Of a DNA stretch of 64,000 bases, positions 34,353-44,048 are shown piece after piece (the stretch's first letter is position 1; the number at the start of each line of letters is the position of its first letter). The notes below the pieces were generated by a model. It was not told where the DNA came from. It ran no database searches and saw only the letters and a list, made by a program, of their open reading frames with translations. The position numbers were made by a program, and so were the translations under genes. Source of the DNA: an uncultured Oscillospiraceae bacterium (lineage in GTDB: Bacteria > Bacillota > Clostridia > Oscillospirales > Acutalibacteraceae); assembly GCA_902492455.1 (NCBI GenBank), contig CABULH010000001.1, positions 124,001 through 188,000 of the forward strand, written 5' to 3'.

Positions 34353-34464
34353 GCCGTCGTTTCTCCTTTGGCGGCGCCGCATAAATGTCGACGCCGCGGT
34401 ATCGCAGATAATCCTCAATCCGGCCGGTCTTCATAAAGGAATCCCATAATTCTTCCCGTTTCAT
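34312..34464 (-). CDS. yqzL: YqzL-like small protein
   Basis: A 50-residue open frame that starts MKREELWDSFMKTGRIEDYL. The pattern W-x2-F-x2-TG-x(I)-x2-YL is that of YqzL, and the position between era and recO is the same as in Bacillus. It overlaps the recO start by 41 bases in another frame. AAGGG lies seven bases before the ATG. Confidence 0.75.
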   Translation of the reverse strand: MKREELWDSFMKTGRIEDYLRYRGVDIYAAPPKEKRRHAPDHRSADHPGK

Positions 34465-34671
34465 GCCCATCCCTTGCCTTTCCGCCGGAGCGGCCGCATC
34501 ACCGTCGGAACAGTCCGGCCAGCTTCCGTTTCTTTACTCCTATCCTATGCGGAAAGGCAAAAGATACCCACGGAAATCCCTTACGGAAACAAATGGCAAA
34601 TCACCGCTTTTATATTTTTATTATGCAGCAGAAAAACACGGCGGCAAAGGCTGAATGCGGGGAGGCGGGAA

Positions 34672-35577
34672 TCACAGCTTGTAACCGAAGCCGGTCAGAA
34701 GCCCCTGGCGGTTGCGCCAGTCCTCTTTTACCTTAACCCAGCATTGCAGGTTAACCTTGATATCAAACAGATTTTCCATATCCTGCCGGGCCAGGGAGGC
34801 GATTTCCTTGAGCATAGCGCCCCGCTTGCCGATAACCATTCCCTTATGGCTGTCCCTTTCGCAGAAGATGTTGGCCTCCACGTCCAGAATCGGTCCGTTG
34901 GGCGTTTCCCGTTCCGCCATGTTCTCCACCACCACAGCAATACCATGGGGAATCTCCTGCCGCAGCAGCTGGAGCATCTTTTCCCGGACCAATTCGGCGG
35001 CAATGACTCGTTCCGGCTGGTCGCTGACCGCATCATCGGGAAAGAAATGGGGACTTTCAAATGCGTATTTTCCCAGTTCGGTTTTCAAATCGGCCAATCC
35101 GTCGCCGGTAAGAGCGGAAACTGGCAGCACCGCGTCAAAGGGATAGGCCTCCTGCCAGGCGGCGATGCAGGCCAGCAAAGCGGATTTATCTGTTAAAGTG
35201 TCGATTTTGTTGATTACCAGTATGGCCGGCAGCTTGTTCTGCTTAAATTGATCCAGCAGCTGCTGCTCTGTTTCGTGAACGGCGGGCCGGGGTTCCACCA
35301 CCAGCATGGCGGCATCCACGCCAGAAACCGCTTCGCCGATGGATTTCACCATGAAATCCCCCAATCGGGTGCGGGGACGGTGGTTGCCGGGGGTATCCAG
35401 AAATACCAGCTGAGTAGCCCTTTGGGTCATCACGCCCATGATACGGTTACGGGTGGTCTGGGGTTTGTCGGATACGATGGCCACCTTGCGGCCCACAAGG
35501 GCGTTGAGCAGGGAGGACTTGCCCACGTTGGGCCGCCCGACGATGGCGATAAAGGCGGAAAGAGTGGTTTCGGACAT
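34672..35577 (-). CDS. era: GTPase Era
   Basis: The 301-residue protein has G motifs GRPNVGKSS (14-22), DTPG, NKID and SALTG, and a C-terminal KH domain (GMVIGKRGAMLKEIA). It binds 16S rRNA and helps small-subunit assembly. AAAGGAG precedes the ATG. Confidence 0.96.
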   Translation of the reverse strand: MSETTLSAFIAIVGRPNVGKSSLLNALVGRKVAIVSDKPQTTRNRIMGVMTQRATQLVFLDTPGNHRPRTRLGDFMVKSIGEAVSGVDAAMLVVEPRPAVHETEQQLLDQFKQNKLPAILVINKIDTLTDKSALLACIAAWQEAYPFDAVLPVSALTGDGLADLKTELGKYAFESPHFFPDDAVSDQPERVIAAELVREKMLQLLRQEIPHGIAVVVENMAERETPNGPILDVEANIFCERDSHKGMVIGKRGAMLKEIASLARQDMENLFDIKVNLQCWVKVKEDWRNRQGLLTGFGYKL

Positions 35578-35595
35578 GGTTGTTCTCCTTTTATT

Positions 35596-37290
35596 TTAAA
35601 CGGCAAGTAGTGTATAAACGACGGTAGAGCCGAGGCAGAAAGCGCCGGTCAGAGCGGCGGTGCATCCGCGGATCAAACGATAGAACCGGCCCTCCTGTTG
35701 GCAGTGTCGCAGCATCAGGCCGATCATCACCGTGCCCACCAGAATAATCGGGACAACATAACGGATGTCCATGGAGCAGGTATGGGCAAAGGTCAGGCTG
35801 AACTGATAATAGGATACCAGCATCACCACAGCCAGAACCGCCCAAAAAGCCCGTATCGGCGGCTCCAGCTGGCTGCGCTGAGAAAAGAGTATCCAGCAGA
35901 AGGCGGCCACGGAAAGCAGAATCAGCGCTGTGTTGACAATGAATAGAAAGGTGGCGGCGGGTTTCATCGCCGATCCGGCAAAAGAATAATCGTATTCTCC
36001 GAACAGGGAAGATTTCAGCAGATAGATGGTGGGATTATATTCAAAGTAATCGGCGTTTTTATCTCCCCAGGCCGTGAATACGGAGGAAAATTGATGGGGA
36101 GAGAAATCGAACAGCCGCTTCAACGCAGGGATATAACCAACATACTGGCCGTCATCCGAAGAAATCATAGGTACATAGGTGATAGGCGTGCCGAAACGGA
36201 TAAGGTTGCGTATACCCCACCAGAGTCCCAGGGGAAAAACCGCTGCGCCGAAGGCCGCATATTGGCCGATCAGCCTGCCGGGCGCTTTGCGGTTTTGTAT
36301 CAGCTTGATAAGGAATACCACTGCGATTGCCGGAGCCACCATAGCGCCGAACAGCTTGGTCATCATGGCGAAGCCGACGCTCAGCGCGATAAAGAGGATA
36401 TGCTTAAAGGTGGGAGCGTGGTACCAGCGAATGGTCCACAGGATGGCGGCCAGCATCAGAGTGGTGCAGAGGATATCGTTGTTGCTGCTGCCCCCGAGAA
36501 TGATAAAGGTGGGGTGAAAGCAAAGAATCGCCATGGGAACCAGCAACGCCATCCCCTTCAGTTCCAGTTCCCGCAGGATCCGGTAGCTGAGGAGCATACA
36601 GGAGGAGGAGTAAAACAGGGTGAGAACCTGGACGCTTTCCCCAGCCTGGAGTACAGAGAGTCCCAGCCAGGTGTTCAGCCGCATCCAAAGGGCAGCGATG
36701 GCGTGATGCAGCGGCGGCTGATAATACTGGGAGCGGGTCAGGGGATCAAAATCCGGCAGATGCCCGTTGTCATACAGATAGCGGATGTATCCCGCATGGC
36801 CGTAGATATTGTCGAAATACCAGAAATCATGCTGACGGGTGATGCCGTTGGTATACAGGATATAGGCGGCCCGCAGCAGAAAACCGGCCGCCAGCATCAG
36901 CAGCACGACCCGGGAAGCGTTCAAGCCGCCGGTACAGAGCAGCCACAGCGCCGCAGCCAGCAGGAAGAGCAGGCCGCCCGTCAACAGATACCGCACTGGA
37001 AAGTTGGATTGAGGATAGAAAGCTGTCCATACACCAATTGCCAGAATGCCGCCCAGCGAGACAATCAGCGGGATGCGGCGGCCGGTACCGGCGGGGCGGC
37101 TGAGGCCGTAAAGCAGAAAGCCGCCGGCCATCAGACAGACGATCATCAGCAGCATATCGGCGGGCAGAGGATCGGCCCCGGATATGCAGGAAGCGGCGTG
37201 TACCAGCAGGCAGCAAAAGGCCAGAATCAGATAAGGGTGACGCCGCAGTGTCTGCAGCGGGGTCAGGCGGTTCGAAAGCGTGCCTTCCAT
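35596..37290 (-). CDS. Multi-pass membrane glycosyltransferase-like protein (GT39/GT-C type)
   Basis: The 564-residue protein has about 12 membrane helices and an extracellular loop with DFWYFDNIYGHAGYIRYL and YYQPPLHHAIAALW, the position where GT-C enzymes carry their acidic catalytic residue. It probably transfers a sugar from a polyprenyl-phosphate donor. It interrupts the usual dgkA-era neighbourhood, 18 bases before era and 21 after dgkA. Confidence 0.75.
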   Translation of the reverse strand: MEGTLSNRLTPLQTLRRHPYLILAFCCLLVHAASCISGADPLPADMLLMIVCLMAGGFLLYGLSRPAGTGRRIPLIVSLGGILAIGVWTAFYPQSNFPVRYLLTGGLLFLLAAALWLLCTGGLNASRVVLLMLAAGFLLRAAYILYTNGITRQHDFWYFDNIYGHAGYIRYLYDNGHLPDFDPLTRSQYYQPPLHHAIAALWMRLNTWLGLSVLQAGESVQVLTLFYSSSCMLLSYRILRELELKGMALLVPMAILCFHPTFIILGGSSNNDILCTTLMLAAILWTIRWYHAPTFKHILFIALSVGFAMMTKLFGAMVAPAIAVVFLIKLIQNRKAPGRLIGQYAAFGAAVFPLGLWWGIRNLIRFGTPITYVPMISSDDGQYVGYIPALKRLFDFSPHQFSSVFTAWGDKNADYFEYNPTIYLLKSSLFGEYDYSFAGSAMKPAATFLFIVNTALILLSVAAFCWILFSQRSQLEPPIRAFWAVLAVVMLVSYYQFSLTFAHTCSMDIRYVVPIILVGTVMIGLMLRHCQQEGRFYRLIRGCTAALTGAFCLGSTVVYTLLAV

Positions 37291-37311
37291 AACCGTCTCC
37301 TTTCGGTCCTG

Positions 37312-37800
37312 TTATTTTGGATACTTCGAACGGCGGGGCGGGATGGCATTCTGCCGCCGTCCGCCACTGATGATAAACCAGAGCGCCAGAGGAAGGGAAA
37401 GCAGAAGAAGCACCGGCTTCCACCAGTTTGTCCGAAAATCGGACAGAATACACGTCCAGACATCCCAGCGGGCGAAGAGAATGAATCCGACAGCCACAGC
37501 CGCTCCTGCGCACAGCAAAACGGCCCCCGCCGCAACATCCTTCGCGACGCGGGCCCTCATGCGCCGCCGTGGAGCAGCCAGATTGACGGTCTGCTCCACG
37601 GCGGTATTGACGGCCTCGGCAGCAGTCACCAGGCCGATGATCGCTAACAGTGCGGCCCATTCGCCCCGCGTCAGCGAAAAATACGGTGCAAAGAGAAGAA
37701 CATAGATAGCGGCCGACATGTGAATGCGGAAGTTCCGCTCATGCCGGATGCAGAACCAGATACCCCGCCCGGCATAGACAAAGCTGCGCAGAAATCCCAT
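37312..37800 (-). CDS. dgkA: Undecaprenol/diacylglycerol kinase (DgkA family)
   Basis: The 162-residue protein has the family core EAVNTAVEQTVNLA ... AKDVAAGAVLL with the catalytic Glu, and membrane helices. It recycles undecaprenol or diacylglycerol. Compared with the usual 120-130 residues it has an extra C-terminal helix (LLLLSLPLALWFII) and basic tail. Three bases separate it from ybeY. Confidence 0.92.
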   Translation of the reverse strand: MGFLRSFVYAGRGIWFCIRHERNFRIHMSAAIYVLLFAPYFSLTRGEWAALLAIIGLVTAAEAVNTAVEQTVNLAAPRRRMRARVAKDVAAGAVLLCAGAAVAVGFILFARWDVWTCILSDFRTNWWKPVLLLLSLPLALWFIISGGRRQNAIPPRRSKYPK

Positions 37801-37803
37801 GGA

Positions 37804-38313
37804 TTACCGGCCCTTGCCCAGCATCACATAACTCTCACCGCGAGGCAGGCCGACGGAGGTCATGACCGCTTCCTCCCGCTCCCGCATGCGCACGGCCTCC
37901 AGCCCGCCGTCCACATGGTCGTATCCCAGCAGATGCAGGATGGAATGAACGGTGAGATAACCGATTTCTCTTTGGAGAGAATGACCAAACTGCTCGGCCT
38001 GTTCCACGGCCCGTTCTATGGACAGAACAATATCGCCCAGCATCTTGGCGCCGGTTTCGGGATTGACGTCATAATGGCCGTTTTCGCCCAGCGGGAAAGA
38101 GAGCACATCGGTGACGGCGTCGATTTTACGGTGTTCGCGGTTGATTTCCTGAATTTGAGCGTTGTCCACGATGGACACGTCCACTTCCGCCGAGCCCTCA
38201 AAATTTTCCATTTCCAGCACGGCGTGGCAGCAGCGGCGGATCAGCAGACGGATGCCGGTGGGGATTTTAACCGTCTTTTGTTTGTTTTCAATTACGACCT
38301 TGATTTTTTCCAT
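37804..38313 (-). CDS. ybeY: rRNA maturation endoribonuclease YbeY
   Basis: The 169-residue protein has the zinc motif H-x3-H-x5-H at 123, 127 and 133 (HSILHLLGYDH). It processes 16S rRNA 3' ends. The start at 38313 overlaps the phoH end by 26 bases; the longer open frame to 38511 is inside phoH and is excluded. Confidence 0.94.
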   Translation of the reverse strand: MEKIKVVIENKQKTVKIPTGIRLLIRRCCHAVLEMENFEGSAEVDVSIVDNAQIQEINREHRKIDAVTDVLSFPLGENGHYDVNPETGAKMLGDIVLSIERAVEQAEQFGHSLQREIGYLTVHSILHLLGYDHVDGGLEAVRMREREEAVMTSVGLPRGESYVMLGKGR

Positions 38314-39280
38314 AATTTCTGACTCGTTTCCCTTCTTCGTATTTCTCGTAGGCCTGGATGATCCGCTGCACCAGCTGATGACGGACAACATCCTTCTCAT
38401 TAAATTGGCAGATGCCGATGTCCTCGACACCCTTGAGAACGCGCATGACCTCGCGCAGGCCGCTCTTGTGACCATCCGGAAGATCGATCTGCGTAATGTC
38501 GCCGGTAACAACCATCTTGGAATTGAAACCCAGGCGGGTGAGGAACATTTTCATCTGTTCGGGAGTGGTGTTCTGCGCCTCGTCCAGAATGATGAAGCTG
38601 TCGTCCAGCGTTCGCCCGCGCATATACGCCAGAGGCGCCACCTCAATGTTGCCGCGCTCCAGGTATTTTTGATAGGTCTCGGTGCCGAGCATATCGAACA
38701 GCGCATCGTACAGGGGCCGCAGGTACGGGTCCACCTTGGATTGAAGATCACCCGGCAGAAAACCCAGTTTTTCGCCTGCCTCCACAGCGGGACGGGTCAG
38801 GATAATGCGGTTGACCTCCTTGGCCCGAAAAGCCTTGACGGCCATGGCAACCGCCAGATAGGTCTTACCTGTGCCCGCGGGCCCGATACCCAGCACCACC
38901 GTGTTGCTGCGGATGGCCTCGATGTATCGTTTCTGCCCCAGGGTCTTGGGTTTGACCGGCCGTCCCTTGGAGGTGATGCAGATACTGTCGCCCGACAGCT
39001 GGGGAAGTTCCTGATCACTGCCTTCATCCACCAGAGTGAGTACATAGCGGACATTCTGCTCGTTGAGCTGTTCGCCGCGGTTGATGAGCTGAAGAAGTCC
39101 CTCGATGGCCCGGACCGCCTTGGCGACGCCTTCGCCCTCCCCGCTTACCTTCAAATCTGAACCGCGGCTGACGATATCCACGCCGTAATGCTGTTCAATC
39201 AGCCGCACATTTTCATCGAAGCTGCCGAAAAGGGAGACCGCCTGTTCCATACGGTCCACATTGATGATTTGTTCAAGCAT
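38288..39280 (-). CDS. phoH: PhoH family ATPase
   Basis: The 330-residue protein has a KH-like N-terminus and an ATPase domain with GPAGTGKT (133-140) and LDEAQN. It is linked to RNA metabolism by its constant pairing with ybeY. CGGAGG precedes the ATG. Confidence 0.94.
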   Translation of the reverse strand: MLEQIINVDRMEQAVSLFGSFDENVRLIEQHYGVDIVSRGSDLKVSGEGEGVAKAVRAIEGLLQLINRGEQLNEQNVRYVLTLVDEGSDQELPQLSGDSICITSKGRPVKPKTLGQKRYIEAIRSNTVVLGIGPAGTGKTYLAVAMAVKAFRAKEVNRIILTRPAVEAGEKLGFLPGDLQSKVDPYLRPLYDALFDMLGTETYQKYLERGNIEVAPLAYMRGRTLDDSFIILDEAQNTTPEQMKMFLTRLGFNSKMVVTGDITQIDLPDGHKSGLREVMRVLKGVEDIGICQFNEKDVVRHQLVQRIIQAYEKYEEGKRVRNYGKNQGRN

Positions 39281-39526
39281 GTGAAACCTCCGTTTAGATT
39301 AGCCATAGGACGCGGAGCACAAAGCTTCACGCCGTATGTTTTGCCGCTTTCGCCGGTTGACTGCCTGAACAGAGGAGATCCGGTAACAGCGCCCGAAATA
39401 CCGCGGATAGTATGCTATGTAAATTTATTATACCAATATATTATCGGTTTGTCATGGTGCAATACCGCCAAAATTTTCCCCGTCGTTTCCGTTGCGGTCT
39501 GTATCCGTAAAGCGGGGCGATGGACA

Positions 39527-40702
39527 TCAATCCAGCAGAATCTGCTCTTCCACGCCGATATCCTCAATACACCCGTAGAAACCCTTCAGAATATAGTATC
39601 CGTCCGCCAGATTTCCCTGATACCGGGAGGCGGTGATCTGCGCGTTGCCCAATTCCGCCTGTTCCTTCTGCTTCAGCTGCTGTTCCGCCATGGCGGCAGC
39701 TTCCTGTTCGGTACGGGTTATTTCCGTGGGGGCCATGAGAATATAGCGGCGACTGGTAACGGAGAGGGGCATGGGCAGGCCGCCGGCCATCAGCGCGTGT
39801 TCCGTTTCCTCCAGGGAATATTCGCTGTCGATGGGGCCGTCGGTATACCAGGGGATGGAGATGGTGAAAAAGTTCAGGGATGGCCGAAAAATGGTGCGGC
39901 CGGTAGGCAGCAGCCGGGTTTCCTTCAAGGGAATCCGCACCTCCAGCTCCCGATTTGTTTCCGCAATGATCTTGGCCTGGGAGCGGCGCAGAATAGTGCC
40001 CTGGGTTCCCTCGATAACGCCGCTGACCAGCAGCATCCCCTCGGTGACGGCGTCGCCGTTCTGTACCGCAGCCTCCCCTCCGTAAACCGAGAATTCGATG
40101 ATCCGTCCGTCCCGGGCCGCCCGGATATTGGAGGGGCGGTTGGGGTCGGTAGGCGTGGGGGGCAGGGTGCGTTCCTTAACCTCCACCCGGGCCACGCTGC
40201 CGCTGAGATTCACCGCCAGCCAAGCCACATCTGGAATTTTCTGCAAAGCGATCAGCTGGATATTGGGAATATCCAGGTTCTCCGAGCGATTGCCCAGTTC
40301 CACGCCCATAGGCTCCAGCACGGACAGAATCTCCCGGTCGGTGAGTTTTTCGGTGCCGATCACATCGATTGCCCATATGCGCTGAGAAAAGAAATGCAGT
40401 AGCAAAACATAAGCGGCCAAACCCACGGCAATCCCTGCCCGGGCATGGTATCGCCGCAGGAAGAAGGGAACACCGTGGCGTTCCCGCACCCGCATGCGCA
40501 TACAGGCTTTGCGGGCGGGCTGCCGCAGCTTTTTGTAATCCCTGGCCCGGCAGCAGGCGGTCAGGGTAATGCCCTGGCGGCTGATGCCCCAAAGCTGGAT
40601 TTCTTCTCTTGCCGCCAGGTTCAGCAGCCGCTCGGGAAAGCCTCCTTCCGCTGTCAGCCGTATCCAGCCGAAGAGCCAGCGGAGAAAACGAATCAAAAAC
40701 AT
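39527..40702 (-). CDS. yqfD: Sporulation protein YqfD
   Basis: The 391-residue protein has one clear membrane helix (about 88-107) followed by a large outer domain (VIGTEKLTDREILSVLEPMG, a POTRA-like start). It matches YqfD in length and in position next to yqfC and phoH. It is needed for efficient sporulation in Bacillus. Confidence 0.9.
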   Translation of the reverse strand: MFLIRFLRWLFGWIRLTAEGGFPERLLNLAAREEIQLWGISRQGITLTACCRARDYKKLRQPARKACMRMRVRERHGVPFFLRRYHARAGIAVGLAAYVLLLHFFSQRIWAIDVIGTEKLTDREILSVLEPMGVELGNRSENLDIPNIQLIALQKIPDVAWLAVNLSGSVARVEVKERTLPPTPTDPNRPSNIRAARDGRIIEFSVYGGEAAVQNGDAVTEGMLLVSGVIEGTQGTILRRSQAKIIAETNRELEVRIPLKETRLLPTGRTIFRPSLNFFTISIPWYTDGPIDSEYSLEETEHALMAGGLPMPLSVTSRRYILMAPTEITRTEQEAAAMAEQQLKQKEQAELGNAQITASRYQGNLADGYYILKGFYGCIEDIGVEEQILLD

Positions 40703-40767
40703 GCCGGTTCCCCCTTATTCTTTAGGTAAGCAATGAATTCATCCGATGCGAAGGAAGAGCCCTTTGC

Positions 40768-41067
40768 TCAGGATAAGAATTCCACCGAAAGAATGGTGCC
40801 GGAAACCACGGCGCTGTCCTCCGTCAGACAGTTCATGGTAAGATCACGGCCCATGAAGCGGACGATGCCGCTGGTGGTGTTCAGGCGGATGACGCCTTCC
40901 TCATATTCCAAAATACCCCGGCAACCCTCCACCACGGCCCGGCGGTTGCCGGAGAGTTCCACCCGGGCCGCACCGCTGAGAGATCCTTCGGGCAGTTCCA
41001 GCACCTGCTCCACCCGCTGGGTGATGGGGGACGGCTGCCGGGCACAGTAATTGCGTTTTCTTCTCAA
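40768..41067 (-). CDS. yqfC: Sporulation protein YqfC (YabP family)
   Basis: The 99-residue protein ends with the YabP/YqfC pattern VELSGNRRAVVEGCRGILEY ... IRLNTTSGIVRFMGRDLTMN. The TTG at 41067 has GAGGTG nine bases upstream and gives the usual length; ATG codons further up would add about 25 unmatched residues. A sequence GCATGAA-N14-CATATGGT upstream is a weak SigE-type candidate. Confidence 0.85.
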   Translation of the reverse strand: MRRKRNYCARQPSPITQRVEQVLELPEGSLSGAARVELSGNRRAVVEGCRGILEYEEGVIRLNTTSGIVRFMGRDLTMNCLTEDSAVVSGTILSVEFLS

Positions 41068-41279
41068 GGTTTGGCACACCTCTTTCCGCCTGCGAAAGCG
41101 GCGCAAGCCGCAGACTGATAATGGGATTCCTCCTTCTACCATATGCAATTTCTGGGAAATTCATGCTGGAATCCCTGCCGAAGTTTCAGGCATAAACGGC
41201 ATGAGACTAGACTATACATGGAAGAGAGGACAAGGAGCCGGATGGCGGCAAGAGGAAGGACAGCAGGGAGGAAGTTTTT

Positions 41280-42455
41280 ATGTTTATTAAAACGCTGCAC
41301 AAATCAGCGATGAAGACCGGCGGCCAGCTGGCAGCGCTGGCAGGAGCGGCCGCTGCGCTGCTGATCTGGCCCCAGGCAGTGGCCGGCGGGGTGAGCCGGG
41401 GACTGTCTATCTGTGGGACGGTGATTATCCCCTCCCTTTTCCCCTTTCTGGTTTTGGCAGGCTTTCTGGTGCGCAGCGGAATCAGCGCCGCGCTGGGACG
41501 GCGGCTGGAGAGGCCCACCCGTTTTTTGTTCGGTCTGCCGGGCTGCTGCGCCGCCGGTATCCTGGTGGGCTTTATCGGTGGGTATCCGGCGGGAGGCATT
41601 GCGGCGGGGGAGCTGCTGGAAGGCGGCTACATTACCCGGACTGAGGGCAGGCGAATGCTGCGGTTCTGCGTCAATGCGGGACCGGCTTTTATCATCAGCG
41701 CCGTGGGTGCGGGAATGATGGGCAGCGTACGGATGGGAGCGGTACTGTTTGCGGCCCATATTCTGGCGTCGCTGCTTTTGGGAATCGGCGGCAGGATATG
41801 GGATGGACGCAGCAGGAAAAATGAGCCGGAGGAGCGGTCCGTTCTAAGAACCAAACGGCTGCCCGCAGCAGCTGCTTTTGTAGAATCGGTCAACAGCGCC
41901 TGCCGTTCACTGCTGTATATGTGCGGCTTCGTGGTGCTGTTTGCCGCCATTCTGGCGTTGTGTGACGCCTCTGGCGTCACCGGCTTTGTTCAGCAAGCGC
42001 TGCTTCTGCCCTTTCATTTGATCGGAGCGGACGGCAGCGGGCTGAACTGCCTCTTTCCCTGTCTGCTGGAGGTCAGCTGCGGAGCGGTGGAGGCCGCCGG
42101 CGCAGGAAGTTTGGCACCGATGCTGCTGGGTATGGCTCTGGGGTGGGGAGGGCTCTCGGTTCATTGTCAGCTGGCGGCTAATCTTCACGCCTATAAGGTG
42201 ATGGATCGGGGATTCTTTGCCGCCCGGGCGGTCCACGCGGCTTTGGGTGGGCTTCTGACAGTGCTGCTGTTCCGCATCATCCCCATGCCGCTGGAAACCT
42301 TTTCACCGCTGACCGATGCGAAGGTCACGCCTTTTTCCAACTCGATAGTCGCTTCGGTGGCGCTGCTGATGATGTGCGCCATGCTGCTGCTGGTAACGGC
42401 TTCCAAGGAGCCGGGGCGAATGAAAATATCACTGGAAAAAGGCCGAAAATTGTGA
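41280..42455 (+). CDS. ylbJ: Sporulation integral membrane protein YlbJ
   Basis: The 391-residue protein has about eight membrane helices, with the motifs IIPSLFPFLVLAGFLVRSG, GFIGGYPAGG and LEVSCGAVEA of YlbJ. These proteins are made in the mother cell and are related to nucleoside transport gates. GGGAGGAAG precedes the ATG. Divergent from yqfC across about 210 bases. Confidence 0.9.
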   Translation: MFIKTLHKSAMKTGGQLAALAGAAAALLIWPQAVAGGVSRGLSICGTVIIPSLFPFLVLAGFLVRSGISAALGRRLERPTRFLFGLPGCCAAGILVGFIGGYPAGGIAAGELLEGGYITRTEGRRMLRFCVNAGPAFIISAVGAGMMGSVRMGAVLFAAHILASLLLGIGGRIWDGRSRKNEPEERSVLRTKRLPAAAAFVESVNSACRSLLYMCGFVVLFAAILALCDASGVTGFVQQALLLPFHLIGADGSGLNCLFPCLLEVSCGAVEAAGAGSLAPMLLGMALGWGGLSVHCQLAANLHAYKVMDRGFFAARAVHAALGGLLTVLLFRIIPMPLETFSPLTDAKVTPFSNSIVASVALLMMCAMLLLVTASKEPGRMKISLEKGRKL

Positions 42456-42502
42456 TATACTGATTCCTATCCGGAGATGCCACAACGGCGGGAGGGGACA
42501 GG

Positions 42503-42721
42503 ATGCGGAAAAAATTATACGGCAATACGGTGCAGCCTTCCTGTGAGCACTGTGTCTACGGCCGAAAATCCTTTGACGGCAATGCAGTGCTTTGTGAGCA
42601 GAAGGGGGTTATGCCCCTGTATCACCATTGCCGCCGATATCGATATGATCCGCTGAAACGGGTGCCTTATCGTCAGCCGGCATTGGCAACCTATACGGAA
42701 GAAGATTTTCAAATCGAATAA
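42503..42721 (+). CDS. Small zinc-knuckle-like protein
   Basis: The 72-residue protein has Cys14, Cys17, Cys31 and the HHC at 41-43, enough for one zinc site, and a basic RRYRYDPLKR stretch. Similar short proteins occur in Clostridia without a known role. GGGAGGGGAC precedes the ATG. Confidence 0.7.
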   Translation: MRKKLYGNTVQPSCEHCVYGRKSFDGNAVLCEQKGVMPLYHHCRRYRYDPLKRVPYRQPALATYTEEDFQIE

Positions 42722-42723
42722 AA

Positions 42724-42753
42724 AGGGGCTGGAGCCGACTGCTCCAGCCCTTT
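42724..42753 (+). terminator. Terminator after the zinc-knuckle gene
   Basis: Stem GGGCTGGAGC / GCTCCAGCCC with a 5-base loop followed by TTT. Confidence 0.7.
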
Positions 42754-42804
42754 GGCAAATGGCTTCATATTTCCGATGAACTGCATGAGATACGGAGGGA
42801 TATC

Positions 42805-43542
42805 ATGATTCGGCTGTTTCGTAAACGGGAGGAACCGGTCAATCAGCATCCGCCGGTGTCGGCAGTGGTAGTGGCTGCGGGCGGCTCCACCCGCATGGGG
42901 GTGCCAAAGCAGCTGATTCCGCTGCGGGGCATGCCGGTGATCGCCCGCACTTTACTGGCTCTTGACGCGGCGGAACTGGTGGACGAGATCGTGCTGGTGG
43001 CCCGGCAGGAGGATATGCTGCCCTTTTATACCCTCTGCAAGCAGTACGGGGTGCGCAAGGTCACCGCTATCGTGCCTGGCGCCGCGACCCGGCAGCAATC
43101 GGTGGCCGCCGGCGTGGCTGCCGCACGATCCGGCGCGGCCTATTTTGCTATTCATGACGGCGCCCGGCCGTTGATCCGCCCAAGTACGGCGGATGCGGTG
43201 ATCGAGGAGGCTTTTGCCTGCGGGGCCGCGACGGCGGCTGTGCCGGTAAAGGACACGGTGAAGGAAGCGGATGAAAACGGCTTCATTGCCGGGACGCCGG
43301 ATCGCAGCCGCTTATGGAATGTTCAGACCCCTCAGGTATTTGAGGCGGACTTGTACCGGCGGGCTATGGAACAGGCTGCGGCGCTGGGAGAGGATTTTAC
43401 CGACGACTGTCAGCTGGTGGAGCGCATGGGCTGTCCGGTCCGATTATGCAGGGCGGATTACGCCAATATTAAGATCACAACGCCGGAGGATGTGGCCTTT
43501 GCCGAGGCCATCCTGCGGGAAAGGGATGACGAATGGCAGTGA
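42805..43542 (+). CDS. ispD: 2-C-methyl-D-erythritol 4-phosphate cytidylyltransferase
   Basis: The 245-residue protein has the nucleotide loop VVAAGGSTRMGVPKQ and the motifs HDGARPL, DTVK and QTPQVF. It is the third step of the MEP isoprenoid pathway. An extra 17 basic residues precede the usual start. It overlaps ispF by 10 bases. Confidence 0.95.
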   Translation: MIRLFRKREEPVNQHPPVSAVVVAAGGSTRMGVPKQLIPLRGMPVIARTLLALDAAELVDEIVLVARQEDMLPFYTLCKQYGVRKVTAIVPGAATRQQSVAAGVAAARSGAAYFAIHDGARPLIRPSTADAVIEEAFACGAATAAVPVKDTVKEADENGFIAGTPDRSRLWNVQTPQVFEADLYRRAMEQAAALGEDFTDDCQLVERMGCPVRLCRADYANIKITTPEDVAFAEAILRERDDEWQ

Positions 43543-44048
43543 GGATTGGACATGGCTATGACGTGCACCGGCTGATCCCGGGCCGTCCGCTGATTTTGGG
43601 CGGTGTGGATATCCCTTATGAGAAGGGGCTGCTGGGCCATTCCGACGCGGATGTGCTGACCCATGCGGTGATGGATGCCTTGCTGGGGGCGGCGGCACTG
43701 GGAGATATCGGCGGGCATTTCCCCGATACCGATCCGGCCTACAGCGGTGCGGACAGCCTGCGGCTGCTGGAACGGGTGGCGGCGTTGATCCGGGAGAAGG
43801 GCTATGTCGTCGGCAATATCGACGCCACGATCCTGGCGCAGGCTCCCAAGCTGAAGTCCTATATCGGTGATATGCGGCAGCGGATAGCGGCGGCGTGCGG
43901 CGTGGAATTGGATCAGATCAGTGTTAAAGCAACCACAGAGGAAGGATTGGGATTTACCGGCGCAGGCGAGGGGATTGCCGCTCACGCCGTCTGCCTGCTG
44001 GAGCAGCGAACCGAATATCAGGAGGAGGTCAAACATGCCGGAGCCTAA
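43533..44048 (+). CDS. ispF: 2-C-methyl-D-erythritol 2,4-cyclodiphosphate synthase
   Basis: The 171-residue protein has the metal motif GYDVH and GGVDIP, GHSDADVLTHA, and KATTEEGLGFTG. It follows IspD by two steps in the MEP pathway and is coupled to it by overlap. Confidence 0.96.
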   Translation: MAVRIGHGYDVHRLIPGRPLILGGVDIPYEKGLLGHSDADVLTHAVMDALLGAAALGDIGGHFPDTDPAYSGADSLRLLERVAALIREKGYVVGNIDATILAQAPKLKSYIGDMRQRIAAACGVELDQISVKATTEEGLGFTGAGEGIAAHAVCLLEQRTEYQEEVKHAGA

